A stretch of DNA of 64,000 bases from Candidatus Paraburkholderia kirkii. GTDB taxonomy: Bacteria > Pseudomonadota > Gammaproteobacteria > Burkholderiales > Burkholderiaceae. A model generated the notes under the pieces. The model had not been told where the DNA came from, did not search any database, and saw only the letters and a program-made list of their open reading frames with translations. The DNA lies in the NCBI GenBank assembly GCA_001189345.1, contig LFKV01000004.1, forward strand, positions 1-64,000. The letters are read 5' to 3'. Shown here one piece after another: positions 19,908-29,134 of this stretch (positions within the stretch are counted from its first letter, which is position 1; each line of letters starts with the position of its first letter). A program made the position numbers and the translations under genes.

Positions 19908-20082
19908 AGCACATCCTCAATCGAAGTATGGATACAGGTTTTCGATAATTTGCACAATGGAAGCTGCGCGGCGAAACTGTACTGGCGGCCGTTGGTCTCG
20001 GTGCCGGCCTGTTGTACGGCCGATCCGGTGCGTGTCGCAACCATTGGCCTATTTTGCAAAGCTCCGCGCATTCCTGCTGAAA

Positions 20083-20379
20083 TCACACGGAGCGCAGCAT
20101 TTTCAGCAAGCGGATTACGTCCGGCGTCGCCAGGTCGCCTTCCGGTTCAGCACGCGCCAGCAGCAGGTCCATCAGTTCGTTGTCGCTCAGCTCCAGCAGG
20201 CGGGTCAATGCGGCCACGTCGGCGTCACTGAGGTCATGCTCATATCGGCTGAAGAAACGATCGAAGATCAGATCGTTTTCCAGCAGGCCGCGCCGCGCGC
20301 GCCAGCGAAGGCGCGCGCGGCGAAGGGGGTCGGACTGATGCGGAGAATCGTCTTGGGTATCAACCATCACATCGCCCAT
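20083..20379 (-). CDS. sdhE: FAD assembly factor SdhE (CptB)
   Basis: A 98-aa all-helical protein that helps attach FAD covalently to SdhA. The family motif with the conserved RG..E pattern is present in RWRARRGLLENDLIFDRFF. Downstream helices read LLELSDNELMDLLL. Its ATG lies at the sdhB stop, so it is the last gene of sdhCDABE. Placement with sdh agrees with its job. The gene is intact. Confidence 0.93.
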   Translation of the reverse strand: MGDVMVDTQDDSPHQSDPLRRARLRWRARRGLLENDLIFDRFFSRYEHDLSDADVAALTRLLELSDNELMDLLLARAEPEGDLATPDVIRLLKMLRSV

Positions 20380-20380
20380 C

Positions 20381-21082
20381 TCAGACAGCGCGGCGCACCA
20401 TCAATTCCTTGATCTTGCCGATCGCCTTGGTCGGATTGAGCCCCTTGGGGCACACGTCGACGCAATTCATGATCGTATGGCAACGGAACAGACGGTACGG
20501 ATCTTCCAGGTTGTCGAGCCGTTCGCCCGTCGCCTGATCGCGGCTGTCCGCGATGAAGCGATAGGCCTGCAGCAAGCCCGCGGGTCCCACGAACTTGTCC
20601 GGGTTCCACCAGAAGCTCGGGCACGACGTCGAGCAGCTCGCGCACAGAATGCACTCGTAGAGCCCGTCCAGCTCGTCGCGCTCCACCGGCAACTGCAGCC
20701 GCTCCTTCTCCGGCGGCGGCGTATCGTTGATCAGATACGGCTTGATCGAATGATACTGGTTGAAGAACTGCGTGAAGTCGCAGATCAGGTCCCGCACCAC
20801 CGGCAGACCCGGCAGCGGGCGCAGCACGATCTTCTGCGGCAGCTCGTTCAGGTTCGTCAGGCACGCAAGCCCGTTCTTGCCGTTGATGTTCATCGCGTCC
20901 GAACCGCACACGCCCTCGCGACACGAGCGCCGGAACGACAGCGTCTCGTCCACCGACTTGAGCTTCACCAGCGCGTCCAGCAGCATGCGCTCGTGCTCGA
21001 TCTCCAGCTCGTACGTCTGCATGCGCGGCGCCGCATCCTTGTCCGGATCGTAGCGGTAGACTTCAAAAATTCTCTTTGCCAT
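20381..21082 (-). CDS. sdhB: succinate dehydrogenase iron-sulfur subunit
   Basis: SdhB carries electrons from the SdhA flavin to quinone through 2Fe-2S, 4Fe-4S and 3Fe-4S clusters. ATG 21082 gives MAKRIFEVYRYDPDKD and 233 aa. The cluster ligands are visible in SCREGVCGSDAM, CILCASCSTSCP and CVDVCPKG. The frame is open upstream to 21202, but that part overlaps sdhA's end and has no family match. The gene is intact. Confidence 0.97.
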   Translation of the reverse strand: MAKRIFEVYRYDPDKDAAPRMQTYELEIEHERMLLDALVKLKSVDETLSFRRSCREGVCGSDAMNINGKNGLACLTNLNELPQKIVLRPLPGLPVVRDLICDFTQFFNQYHSIKPYLINDTPPPEKERLQLPVERDELDGLYECILCASCSTSCPSFWWNPDKFVGPAGLLQAYRFIADSRDQATGERLDNLEDPYRLFRCHTIMNCVDVCPKGLNPTKAIGKIKELMVRRAV

Positions 21083-21108
21083 TTCGATTCTTCCTTGCGC
21101 TCTGTGCC

Positions 21109-22884
21109 TTAGAAGGTCCGCGCCTTCGGCGGCACCGATTCGACCGTCAGCGGCTTCATCTGCACCGGCTTGTAGTCCAGGCGATTGCCCTCGCTGAACC
21201 ATAGCGTGTGACGCAACCAGTTCTCGTCGTCCCGATGCTCGTAGCCGCTGTGCGCGTGCGCGCCGCGGCTTTCCTTGCGCGCCTCCGCCGACACCATCGT
21301 CGCGCGCGCCACCTCAATCAGGTTCGCCAGCTCCAGCGCCTCCACCTTCGCGGTGTTGAACACCTTCGATTTGTCTTTCAGATGCACGTGCTTCACCCGC
21401 TCGGCCAGCTCGCCGATCTTCTCGACCCCCTCTTCCAGCAGCTTCGAGGTGCGGAACACACCCGCGTGCGCCTGCATCGTCGAACGGATGCCGTTCGCAA
21501 TGGCCTGCGTGTATTCGCCCGAGGTCGACTTCTCCAGCACCGCGAGACGTTCCATCGCGAAGTCGGCGGCGTCGGCCGGCAGCGGCTTGTGCTCCTTCAA
21601 CTCGCGCGCATGCTGGATGATGTGGTTGCCTGCGGCGCGCCCGAACACCACCAGATCGAGCAGCGAGTTCGTGCCCAGACGGTTCGCGCCGTGCACCGAC
21701 ACGCAAGAGCATTCGCCCACCGCGTAGAAGCCGTTGACCGGATCGTTGTAGCCCTTGGCCGTACCGACGACCTGACCGTGCATGTTCGTCGGAATGCCGC
21801 CCATCTGATAGTGGATGGTCGGCACCACCGGAATCGGCTCCTTGATGCAGTCCACATTCGCGAACTTCAGCGCGATCTCGCGAATCGACGGCAGACGCTT
21901 GATGATCGTCTCCGCGCCGATGTGCGACAGGTCCAGCAGCACGTAATCCTTGTTCGGACCCACGCCGCGGCCTTCCTTGATCTCCTGGTCCATCGAGCGC
22001 GAAACGAAGTCGCGCGGCGCCAGATCCTTCAGCGTGGGCGCATAGCGCTCCATGAAGCGGTCGCCGTTCGAATTGCGCAGAATGCCGCCTTCGCCGCGCA
22101 CGCCTTCGGTGATCAGCACCCCCGCGCCGGCCACGCCCGTCGGGTGGAACTGCCAGAACTCCATGTCCTGCAGCGCGATGCCCGAGCGCACCGCCATGCC
22201 CAGGCCGTCGCCCGTGTTGATGAACGCATTCGTCGAGGCCGCGAAGATGCGCCCCGCCCCGCCCGTGGCGAACAGCGTCGTCTTGCCTTCGAGGATGTAG
22301 ACCTCGCCCGTTTCCATCTCCAGCGCCGTGACCCCGAGCACGTCGCCCCCGGCGTCGCGGATCAGGTCCAGCGCCATCCATTCGACGAAAAAGTGCGTCT
22401 TGGCCGCCACGTTCTGCTGATACAGCGTGTGCAGCAACGCGTGACCGGTCCGGTCGGCCGCCGCGCAGGCGCGCTGCACCGGCTTCTCGCCGTAGTTCGC
22501 CGTGTGGCCGCCGAACGGGCGCTGATAGATGGTGCCGTCCGGGTTGCGGTCGAACGGCATGCCCATGTGCTCCAGCTCGTACACCGCGTTGGGCGCATCA
22601 CGACACATGAACTCGATCGCGTCCTGGTCGCCGAGCCAGTCGGAACCCTTGATCGTGTCGTAGAAGTGATAGTGCCAGTTGTCCTCGCTCATGTTGCCCA
22701 GCGAGGCGCCGATGCCGCCTTGCGCGGCGACCGTGTGCGAGCGCGTCGGAAACACCTTCGAGAGCACCGCCACGGAGAGCCCCGCGCGTGCGAGCTGCAG
22801 CGAAGTGCGCATGCCCGAGCCGCCGGCGCCCACGATGACCACGTCAAAGCGGCGACGCGACAGGGAAGTCTTGATTGCAGCCAT
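21109..22884 (-). CDS. sdhA: succinate dehydrogenase flavoprotein subunit
   Basis: SdhA oxidises succinate to fumarate with covalently bound FAD. ATG 22884 gives 591 aa. The N-terminal dinucleotide fold is FDVVIVGAGGSGMR; the FAD-attachment His is in RSHTVAAQGGIGA; and the substrate region contains HPTGVAGAGVLITEGVRGEGG in shortened view (HPTGVAGAGVLITEG). Six bases separate it from sdhD. The gene is intact. Confidence 0.97.
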   Translation of the reverse strand: MAAIKTSLSRRRFDVVIVGAGGSGMRTSLQLARAGLSVAVLSKVFPTRSHTVAAQGGIGASLGNMSEDNWHYHFYDTIKGSDWLGDQDAIEFMCRDAPNAVYELEHMGMPFDRNPDGTIYQRPFGGHTANYGEKPVQRACAAADRTGHALLHTLYQQNVAAKTHFFVEWMALDLIRDAGGDVLGVTALEMETGEVYILEGKTTLFATGGAGRIFAASTNAFINTGDGLGMAVRSGIALQDMEFWQFHPTGVAGAGVLITEGVRGEGGILRNSNGDRFMERYAPTLKDLAPRDFVSRSMDQEIKEGRGVGPNKDYVLLDLSHIGAETIIKRLPSIREIALKFANVDCIKEPIPVVPTIHYQMGGIPTNMHGQVVGTAKGYNDPVNGFYAVGECSCVSVHGANRLGTNSLLDLVVFGRAAGNHIIQHARELKEHKPLPADAADFAMERLAVLEKSTSGEYTQAIANGIRSTMQAHAGVFRTSKLLEEGVEKIGELAERVKHVHLKDKSKVFNTAKVEALELANLIEVARATMVSAEARKESRGAHAHSGYEHRDDENWLRHTLWFSEGNRLDYKPVQMKPLTVESVPPKARTF

Positions 22885-22889
22885 GTTCT

Positions 22890-23258
22890 TTAAACTCTCC
22901 AGAGAATCTGTGCAGCGTAGCCGGCGCATCCGATGAGCCACAGGATGGTCAACACCTGCAGCAACAGGCGCACGCCCATCGGCTTCACGTAGTCCATCCA
23001 GATGTCGCGAATGCCGACCCACGCGTGATAGAACAGGCAGAGCAGGGCGACGAAGGTGGCCAGCTTCATCCACTGGGTCGCGAAGATGCCCGCCCAGCCT
23101 TCGTAGGAGAAGTTGTGCGCACCGAAGAACCAGAAGAGAAGAATCACGGTGTAGACCGCCATCACGACCGCGGTGATGCGTTGCGCGAGCCAGTCGCGCA
23201 GGCCGTAGTGCGCGCCGACGACCAGGCGCTTCGGGCCGACTCGATTGTGGGTTGCCAT
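22890..23258 (-). CDS. sdhD: succinate dehydrogenase membrane anchor subunit D
   Basis: A 122-aa protein with three transmembrane segments, which with SdhC anchors the complex and forms the quinone site and haem pocket. It contains LRDWLAQRITAVVMAVYTVI and FYHAWVGIRDIWMDYVKP, the latter with the haem-side His of the family. It sits between sdhC and sdhA with very short gaps. Confidence 0.94.
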   Translation of the reverse strand: MATHNRVGPKRLVVGAHYGLRDWLAQRITAVVMAVYTVILLFWFFGAHNFSYEGWAGIFATQWMKLATFVALLCLFYHAWVGIRDIWMDYVKPMGVRLLLQVLTILWLIGCAGYAAQILWRV

Positions 23259-23273
23259 GTTCTTATAAACTCC

Positions 23274-23684
23274 TTAGAAGGTGCCGAAGAGCTTGAGCGC
23301 CATCGCCAGCGTGAGCAGCAGCGAGACGATCAGCACGACGAGGGCGGTCTGCTTGCCGCCTTGCTTGTTCACAGCGACGTGGGTGTCGAGCAGCAGAAAG
23401 CGGATGCCGGCGCAGAAGTGATGCAGATACGCCCACGAGAGCACGAGCGTGACGATCTTGACGACGGGGTTGGCGAGGAAGCCCTTGAACGCCTCGAAGC
23501 TGATCTCCGAGGTCAGGCTCTGATCGAGCAGGTACAGGATGAACGGCAGACACACGAACAGCAGCAGGCCGCTGATGCGATGCAGGATCGATACCTTCCC
23601 CGCTAGCGGCAAGCGATACTTCGCGATTTGGCCGATCCCGATGTTCCGGTACTCGGGTCTTGGTTTTTTTACGGCTTCAGCCAT
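23274..23684 (-). CDS. sdhC: succinate dehydrogenase cytochrome b556 subunit
   Basis: A 136-aa three-helix anchor subunit. ATG 23684 gives MAEAVKKPRPEYRNIGIGQI; an ATG 4 codons upstream is possible. Family motifs: SILHRISGLLLF near the first helix and WAYLHHFCAGIRFLLLD with the conserved His residues. It is the first gene of sdhCDABE, so the operon promoter should lie in 23685-23852. I saw no copy of the GntR palindrome there. Confidence 0.95.
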   Translation of the reverse strand: MAEAVKKPRPEYRNIGIGQIAKYRLPLAGKVSILHRISGLLLFVCLPFILYLLDQSLTSEISFEAFKGFLANPVVKIVTLVLSWAYLHHFCAGIRFLLLDTHVAVNKQGGKQTALVVLIVSLLLTLAMALKLFGTF

Positions 23685-23852
23685 GCTAGACCCCAACTTG
23701 TTATTACGCTAATCCGCGATTTTAGCGCCTTTTTATTTCGCGCTGCAGCGAAAAGCCGCCTAAGAGACTGTTGCTGCACGCGCGAAAATCAGCGCCTGCG
23801 TGCGTGTTCCGCGAGCGACTCAGGCAGTGCTCGCGGCCCATTCTTCATTCGA

Positions 23853-24644
23853 TCAACTCAAGTCGTTCTGATAGTAGTAGTAGCCGGTCGTGACATACCA
23901 TCCGCGCCGCACTTCGACGGGGCGATCGCCATAGGTATAGGACACCCGTTCCACCAATAACAGCGGAAATCCCTCGGCCACGCCGAGATACTGCGCGACG
24001 GTCTCGTCGGCGGCAACGGCGCGGATCTTCTCCGACGCGCGAATCATGCGCGTGCCAAACTCGGTCTCGAACATCGTGTAGAGCGGACCCTTGTATTCCG
24101 AGAACCGCTCCGCCGTGAGTCCGCGAAACACCGCGCCCGGCAGCCAGATTTCGTCGAATACGGTGGTCACGCCATCAAACTGCAACAGGCGCTTGATAAG
24201 AACGACGGGGTCGGCAGGCTTCAGATCCAGTTGACGCGCGATTTCGGCCGGCGCGCGCAGGCGCCTGCATTCGAGCAGCCGGCTGACGTGGGGATGGACG
24301 TCGCCGTCGTCGGGCAGAAGGCGCAGGAAGCGGAACTGCACGCGGTCTTCGTTGTGCGCCGCAACGAACGTGCCTTTGCCCTGGCGGCGCACGAGAAGAT
24401 TGTCGGCGGCGAGTTCGTCGATGGCCTTGCGGACCGTGCCCTGACTCACCTTGTAGCGCGCGGCCAGCTCGACTTCGCTCGGAATGATTTCGCCGGGCTT
24501 CCATTCGCCGAATTCGAGCCCCTGCGTGATCAGCGCCTTGATCTGCTGGTACAACGGGCTGAACGTCGGCGACGGCACGCTGGCGGCCTCAGCCGCCGGC
24601 ACAGTGCCGTTGGAGTTCGTGGTGCTCGCCGGGTTGGAATTCAT
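23853..24644 (-). CDS. GntR family (HutC subfamily) transcriptional regulator
   Basis: A ~263-aa regulator with an N-terminal winged helix-turn-helix (PLYQQIKALITQGLEFGEWK through VSQGTVRKAIDELAADNLLV, then RRQGKGTFVA) and a C-terminal UTRA ligand-binding domain (from about LLPDDGDVHPHVSRLLECRR to the end). I chose ATG 24644 (MNSNPAST); ATG 24653 is equally possible. A perfect 26-bp palindrome lies about 55 bases upstream, probably its own operator. It stands between sdh and divergent mdh, so control of TCA genes is likely. The ligand is unknown. Confidence 0.88.
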   Translation of the reverse strand: MNSNPASTTNSNGTVPAAEAASVPSPTFSPLYQQIKALITQGLEFGEWKPGEIIPSEVELAARYKVSQGTVRKAIDELAADNLLVRRQGKGTFVAAHNEDRVQFRFLRLLPDDGDVHPHVSRLLECRRLRAPAEIARQLDLKPADPVVLIKRLLQFDGVTTVFDEIWLPGAVFRGLTAERFSEYKGPLYTMFETEFGTRMIRASEKIRAVAADETVAQYLGVAEGFPLLLVERVSYTYGDRPVEVRRGWYVTTGYYYYQNDLS

Positions 24645-24697
24645 GCCGCGCATTTCAACACAAAGGCCCGCCGTGCGTTCAGACCTTTCCCGAAGAT

Positions 24698-24723
24698 TCT
24701 TATGTCTTATATAAGACATAAGA
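24698..24723. promoter_or_regulatory. perfect 26-bp palindrome, likely GntR operator
   Basis: The arm TCTTATGTCTTAT (24698-24710) is followed directly by its exact reverse complement (24711-24723). The core is GTCTTATATAAGAC. It lies between the gntR start and the mdh gene. A half-site ATGTCTTA recurs at 25166-25173, 74 bases before mdh. Palindromes of this form upstream of GntR genes are typical autoregulatory operators; binding is inferred. Confidence 0.65.
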
Positions 24724-25246
24724 TATTGTTGACTTTATCTCGGCACGATCCTACTCTTTTCGCCGAGCAAGGGTTTGCAGGTCGTTGCGAGATCGCAGGA
24801 GCCACCGGTCAGCGTATCTTCCGCGGCGCTTTTCGCCTCGGAATTCGGCCTCCGCACATCGCGCAACATACCGCCAGGCACGCCCTTTCGCTTTTGCCTC
24901 ACGCCGATCGGCCCTCGATTCGCGCGCCGCTGCCTGCCCCACGCCTCGCAACGTCAAGCGCCGTCTCGAATGGGCGCCCGGCCGTTGACCCAAGCGAAAT
25001 CACCGCGTCCCTCACGAACCGCCCGCACGCCTCTCGCTCGAAGAGAAGGATTTGTGGCATGACAGTCACGCCGCTCGAGCATTCATGCGGCGCGAGTCCA
25101 TACGCAAACGTGCGCAACTCCGCGTAGCGCCTTGCTTCCGGAAGTTCGCGCACGGCATGGCCGGCATGTCTTAATCAACGCTTTGCGTAACGCGCATAAA
25201 ATAACGTTTTCCCTAGCGTTCCACGCACCGTCCAGGAGAGTTCTCA
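24724..25246. other. gntR-mdh divergent intergenic region
   Basis: No gene is supported in this ~520-base stretch. It should carry the mdh promoter near 25170-25230, where the sequence becomes AT-richer (CGCATAAAATAACG). It also holds a GntR half-site at 25166-25173. Short open frames on both strands look like chance in GC-rich DNA. Confidence 0.5.
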
Positions 25247-26233
25247 ATGGCTAAGTCCGCAAAGCGCGTTGCCGTTACCGGCGCCGCAGGTCAAATCGGC
25301 TACTCGCTGCTGTTCCGCATCGCCAACGGCGATCTGTTCGGCAAAGACCAGCCCGTGATTCTTCAGTTGCTCGATCTGCCGCAAGCGCAAGCCGCCGTGA
25401 AGGGCGTCGTGATGGAACTGGAGGATTGCGCGTTCCCGCTGCTCGCGGGCGTGGTCGTCACGGACAATGCTAAGGTCGCGTTCAAGGATGCCGACGTCGC
25501 GCTGCTCGTGGGCGCCCGTCCGCGCTCGAAGGGCATGGAGCGCAAGGATCTGCTGTCGGCGAACGCCGAGATCTTCACGGTTCAGGGCAAGGCGCTGAAC
25601 GAAGTCGCGAGTCGCGACGTGAAGGTGCTGGTCGTCGGCAACCCGGCCAACACGAACGCCTACATCGCGATGAAGTCGGCGCCGGATCTGCCGAAGAAGA
25701 ACTTCACCGCCATGCTGCGTCTGGACCACAACCGCGCGCTGTCGCAACTGGCCGCCAAGTCGGGCAAGCCGGTCGCGTCGATCGAAAAGCTCGCCGTGTG
25801 GGGCAACCACTCGCCGACCATGTACCCGGATTTCCGCTTCGCGACCGCCGAGGGCGAGAGCCTCACGAAGCTCATCAACGACGACGAATGGAACCGCAAC
25901 ACGTTCATTCCGACGGTCGGCAAGCGCGGCGCGGCGATCATCGAGGCGCGCGGCCTGTCGTCGGCGGCTTCGGCGGCCAACGCGGCGATCGACCACGTGC
26001 GTGACTGGGTGCTCGGCACGAACGGCAAGTGGGTCACGATGGGCATCCCGTCGGACGGCTCGTACGGCATTCCGGAAGACATCATCTACGGCGTGCCCGT
26101 CACCTGCGGAAACGGCGAGTACAAGCGCGTCGAAGGCCTCGAAATCGACGCGTTCTCGCACGAAAAGATGGACGGCACGCTGAACGAACTGCTCGAAGAG
26201 CGTGACGGCGTCGCGCATCTGCTGGGCAAGTAG
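25247..26233 (+). CDS. mdh: malate dehydrogenase
   Basis: NAD-dependent malate dehydrogenase of the cytosolic-type subfamily, 328 aa, which oxidises malate to oxaloacetate. It has the NAD-binding [19 protein letters not shown], the substrate-loop Arg in [18 protein letters not shown], the central [13 protein letters not shown], and the catalytic His in [16 protein letters not shown] precedes the ATG at suitable distance. It is divergent from gntR and followed by a citrate-lyase-like gene. The gene is intact. Confidence 0.97.
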   Translation: MAKSAKRVAVTGAAGQIGYSLLFRIANGDLFGKDQPVILQLLDLPQAQAAVKGVVMELEDCAFPLLAGVVVTDNAKVAFKDADVALLVGARPRSKGMERKDLLSANAEIFTVQGKALNEVASRDVKVLVVGNPANTNAYIAMKSAPDLPKKNFTAMLRLDHNRALSQLAAKSGKPVASIEKLAVWGNHSPTMYPDFRFATAEGESLTKLINDDEWNRNTFIPTVGKRGAAIIEARGLSSAASAANAAIDHVRDWVLGTNGKWVTMGIPSDGSYGIPEDIIYGVPVTCGNGEYKRVEGLEIDAFSHEKMDGTLNELLEERDGVAHLLGK

Positions 26234-26246
26234 CACGTCGTTCGAA

Positions 26247-26268
26247 GGGGAAGCCCGCAAGGGCTTCC
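26247..26268. terminator. strong hairpin after mdh without a T tract
   Basis: GGGAAGCCC (26247-26255), the tetraloop GCAA, then GGGCTTCCC (26260-26268): a perfect 9-bp stem just after the mdh stop. There is no T run after it, so it may be a weak terminator or an mRNA 3'-end stabiliser rather than a full Rho-independent terminator. Confidence 0.5.
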
Positions 26269-26349
26269 CGACCGCGCGAATGCCTCAACCGCGTTCGCAC
26301 CTGATCTGATCGCGCTTGGCGCTTTTTCGGGCGCGGCCGAATCAGAAGC

Positions 26350-27405
26350 ATGAGCAGGATCGAATCCACCTCTCCCAAATCGGACCCGACGCCGACGATG
26401 CGCGCTCTCACTCCCGCCGAAGTGCTGTTTGGCGGCGAACCGCAACCCGCGGTTCGCCGCCCTGCGATCACTACGCCGGCAGCGAAAAGCTGATTAGGAA
26501 ATCGCCGGCGTTGCAGGTGCAGCTGGGCCCGGTGTTCGACATCACGCTCGATTGCGAGGACAGCGCACAGGTCGGTCACGAAGCCGAGCACGCGGAAATG
26601 GTCGCGTCGTTCATGGGCGGCGAGGACGATCGCTTCGGGCGCGTGGGCGTGCGCATCCACGATTTCCATCACCGCGCCTGGCGCGACGACGTGCGCATCA
26701 TCCTGCGCCAGGCGAAGCAAGCGCCCGCGTTCGTCATGCTGCCGAAGATCCGCAGCGTCTTCGATGCCGTCGAGATGGTGGCCTTCATCGAGGCGTCGCG
26801 CTGCGAGTTCGGCATCCGGAAACCCATTCCCTGCCACCTGCTCGTCGAAACGCACGGCGCGCTCGCGGAAGCGTTCGAGCTGGCCGCGCTGCCGGGCGTC
26901 GAATCGCTGAGCTTCGGCATGGACTTCGTTTCCGCGCACAACGGCGCGATTCCCGACACCGCGATGCGCTCGCCCGGCCAGTTCGATCATCCGCTCGTGC
27001 GGCGCGCGAAGCTCGAGATCACGGCCGCGTGTCACGCGCATGGCAAGGTGCCGTCGCACAATGTGTCGACCGAGGTGCGCGACATGAGCGTCGTCGCGAA
27101 CGATGCCGCGCGCGCCCGCAACGAGTTCGGCTACACGCGCATGTGGAGCCATCCATCCGGACCAGATCAGGCCGATCGTCGAGGCGTTCGCGCCGCGCGC
27201 TGACGAAATCGCGCTCGCCGCCGAGATCCTGCTGGGCGCACAGTGCGCTCAGTGGGGGCCGACGCGTCACGGCGACACGCTGCACGACCGCGCGAGCTAC
27301 CGCTATTACTGGTCGGTGCTGCGCCGCGCGCACGCCACCGGACAGACGATGCCCGAAGCATGCGCGCCGCTCTTCGCCGCACCGGATTCGGAGTCGAAGG
27401 CATGA
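26350..27405 (+). pseudogene. HpcH/HpaI-family aldolase (citrate-lyase beta-like), two frameshifts
   Basis: The family splits CoA thioesters or related acids with Mg2+. It starts at MSRIESTSPKSDPTPTMRAL (ATG 26350). A 1-base deletion near 26450 shifts the frame before PPCDHYAGSEKL, where the first frame meets TGA at about 26494. The main body, with VFDITLDCED and RVGVRIHDFHH, is open to about 27145. A 1-base insertion in MWS(I)HPDQ then shifts it again, and the last part (DQIRPIVEAFAPRADEIALA) ends at 27405. Both lesions are single-base, in a gene otherwise well preserved. It sits after mdh, as in related genomes, and is not functional as written. Confidence 0.8.
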
Positions 27406-27476
27406 GCATCATCGGATCGCAGTTCAGCGCCGCGTACGAGCCCGCGCTCGGCGTATTCTTCAAGCACGACAAGTAA
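27402..27476 (+). CDS. 24-residue open frame of unknown meaning
   Basis: An ATG overlapping the aldolase stop (ATGA) opens a 24-residue frame, MSIIGSQFSAAYEPALGVFF and four more residues, ending at 27476. I do not recognise it. It could be a real small peptide coupled to the aldolase gene, or the start of a gene whose middle was deleted. It has no ribosome-binding site of its own. Low confidence. Confidence 0.25.
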   Translation: MSIIGSQFSAAYEPALGVFFKHDK

Positions 27477-27513
27477 CGCCGCATCGCGCGCGTACGAAAG
27501 GAGACTGGAGAGC

Positions 27514-27884
27514 ATGACTGACACCGCATCGACCGAAGCACCCGCAACCGGCGGTTTCAAGCCGAAGAAGTCCGTCGCGCTGTCGGGCATGACGGCAGGC
27601 AATACCGCGCTGTGCACGGTCGGCAGGACCAGCAATGATCTGCATTATCGCGGCTACGACATCCTCGATGTCGCGACGACCAGCGAGTTCGAGGAAATCG
27701 CCTACCTGCTCGTGCACGGCAAGCTGCCGAACGTCGCAGAACTGAAGGCGTACAAGACGAAGCTCAAGGCGCTGCGCGGCCTGCCCGCGAACCTCAAGGC
27801 CGCGCTCGAATGGATTCCGGCTTCGGCGCATCCGATGGACGTGATGCGCACCGGCGTCTCCGTGCTCGGCACCGTCCTGCCCGA
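27514..27884 (+). pseudogene. prpC: 2-methylcitrate synthase, 5' fragment cut by IS630
   Basis: PrpC condenses propionyl-CoA with oxaloacetate in the methylcitrate cycle. The ATG has a good ribosome-binding site (GGAGA). The product starts MTDTASTEAPATGGFKPKKS and runs through LCTVGRTSNDLHYRGYDILD and MDVMRTGVSVLGTVLPE, about 124 codons of ~390, with no frameshift. It then enters the IS630 element at about 27885. No remaining prpC sequence is found on the other side, so the 3' two thirds and the usual downstream genes (acnD, prpF) have been removed, not just interrupted. Confidence 0.88.
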
Positions 27885-28998
27885 GTGCGCTGCGTTATTG
27901 AATTAGCACCCTGTCTGTGTTCAGATACAGGTCATGGGTCAAAATGAACCTGACAGATATCGAACGTGAGCAACTGTTGTCGGCGGCGCGCAGCCGAACG
28001 GTGCGTGCGGCGGACGTGCGACGCGCAAAGTTGATCCTGATGCTCGAGGACGGCGAATCGCGCGACAGTATCATGCGCACACTGGGTTGCGATTCGCGCT
28101 TCATCGCACGCTGGTCGGGGCGCTTCCTCAGCGAGCGACTAGCCGGCATGTACGCCCGGCACCGCGGGCGGGCGCCTACGCAGCCACCGGCCAAACTGGA
28201 AGCGCGGGTGCTCAAGTGCACCCTCAAGCACAAACCCGCCGACGGTTCGACACACTGGAGTAGCTACAAGCTCGCAGCAGAACTCGGCGACGTATCGGTC
28301 TCGGCCGTGCAGCGCATCTGGCGCAAGCACGGCATCAAGCCGCAGCAGTTGGAGCGGCACATGGTCTCCAACGACCCGGACTTCGAGACCAAGGCAGCCG
28401 ACGTGATCGGGCTGTACCTGAACCCGCCGGCGCACGCAGCGGTGTTCTGCGTGGACGAGAAGACCGCGATCCAGGCACTCGATCGCAAGGACCGTATGCT
28501 GCCGCTGTCGCCCGGGCGCGCCGAGAGTCACGGCTTCGAGTACAAGCGCAACGGCACGCTCAGCCTGTTCGCGGCGTTCAATACTGCCACCGGCGAGGTG
28601 CTGGGCAAGACGGTGGCGCGCCACACCAGCGAGCAGTTCGTGGCCTTCCTGACCGACGTCGTCGCCAGCCAGCCCAAACGCCGGGAAATCCACGCGATCT
28701 GCGACAACGTCAGCAGCCATAAGACGCAGCGGGTTGCCGACTTCCTTGATGCGCAGCGCAACGTGCACCTGCACTTCACGCCGACCTACTCGTCGTGGCT
28801 CAACCAGGTGGAGAACTGGTTCTCGCGCATTCAGCGTGAAGTGATCGCTCGCGGCATCTTCACTTCGGTGAAGGATTGGGATCGCAAACTGATGCCGATA
28901 CATCCGCGAACACAACAAGAACCCGAAACCGATCAAGTGGAAATATGACGATCCTTCGCGCCGGATTCGACCAGTGCCAATTCAATGACGCAATGGAC
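27885..28998 (+). mobile_element. IS630-family insertion sequence
   Basis: A ~1.1-kb element with one transposase gene. The ends form imperfect inverted repeats: TGCGTTATTGAATTAGCAC on the left and, inverted, TGCGTCATTGAATTGGCAC on the right (17 of 19 match). IS630 elements duplicate a TA target. The right flank has TA (28999-29000) but the left flank reads GA, so the flanks do not match a simple insertion. This fits a deletion or recombination at the element. The outer limits are approximate. Confidence 0.8.
27944..28988 (+). pseudogene. IS630-family transposase, 3' frameshift
   Basis: The DDE transposase starts at ATG 27944 (MNLTDIEREQLLSAARSRTV). It has an N-terminal helix-turn-helix, then DDE residues in VFCVDEKTAIQALDR, AICDNVSSHKTQ and WLNQVENWFSRIQRE. 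An extra C after the codons for RKLM shifts the frame near 28895. The expected C-terminus (IREHNKNPKPIKWKYDD) is readable in the next frame to TGA 28988, while the shifted frame ends at 28948. The catalytic core is whole, so partial activity cannot be excluded, but the tail is altered. Confidence 0.8.
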
Positions 28999-29122
28999 TA
29001 CCACTGAGCGCGCGAGGAAAGTATTCTGGTTCGTCGCGCTGTGGATGGCGGGCGTCGGCGGCGCGATGCTGCTCGCGCTGCCGTTCAAGTTGCTGATCAA
29101 GGCCGGGGCGGCGATTCACTGA
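28985..29122 (+). CDS. DUF2474-like small membrane protein
   Basis: A 45-aa protein with one hydrophobic helix (VFWFVALWMAGVGGAMLLAL) after a short basic stretch, ending IKAGAAIH. It resembles DUF2474-type small membrane proteins, which are often linked to cytochrome bd oxidase genes; none is present here. The ATG lies inside the right inverted repeat of the IS630 element, so the true start may have been lost and replaced by IS sequence. Function unknown; it may be a remnant. Confidence 0.5.
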   Translation: MTQWTTTERARKVFWFVALWMAGVGGAMLLALPFKLLIKAGAAIH

Positions 29123-29134
29123 GCGCGCACGCGC

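Noticed and set aside
26550-27520. Open frame on the plus strand (321 codons) overlapping the citrate-lyase-like gene
   Set aside because: It is an alternative frame of the broken aldolase and has no similarity to any family I know.
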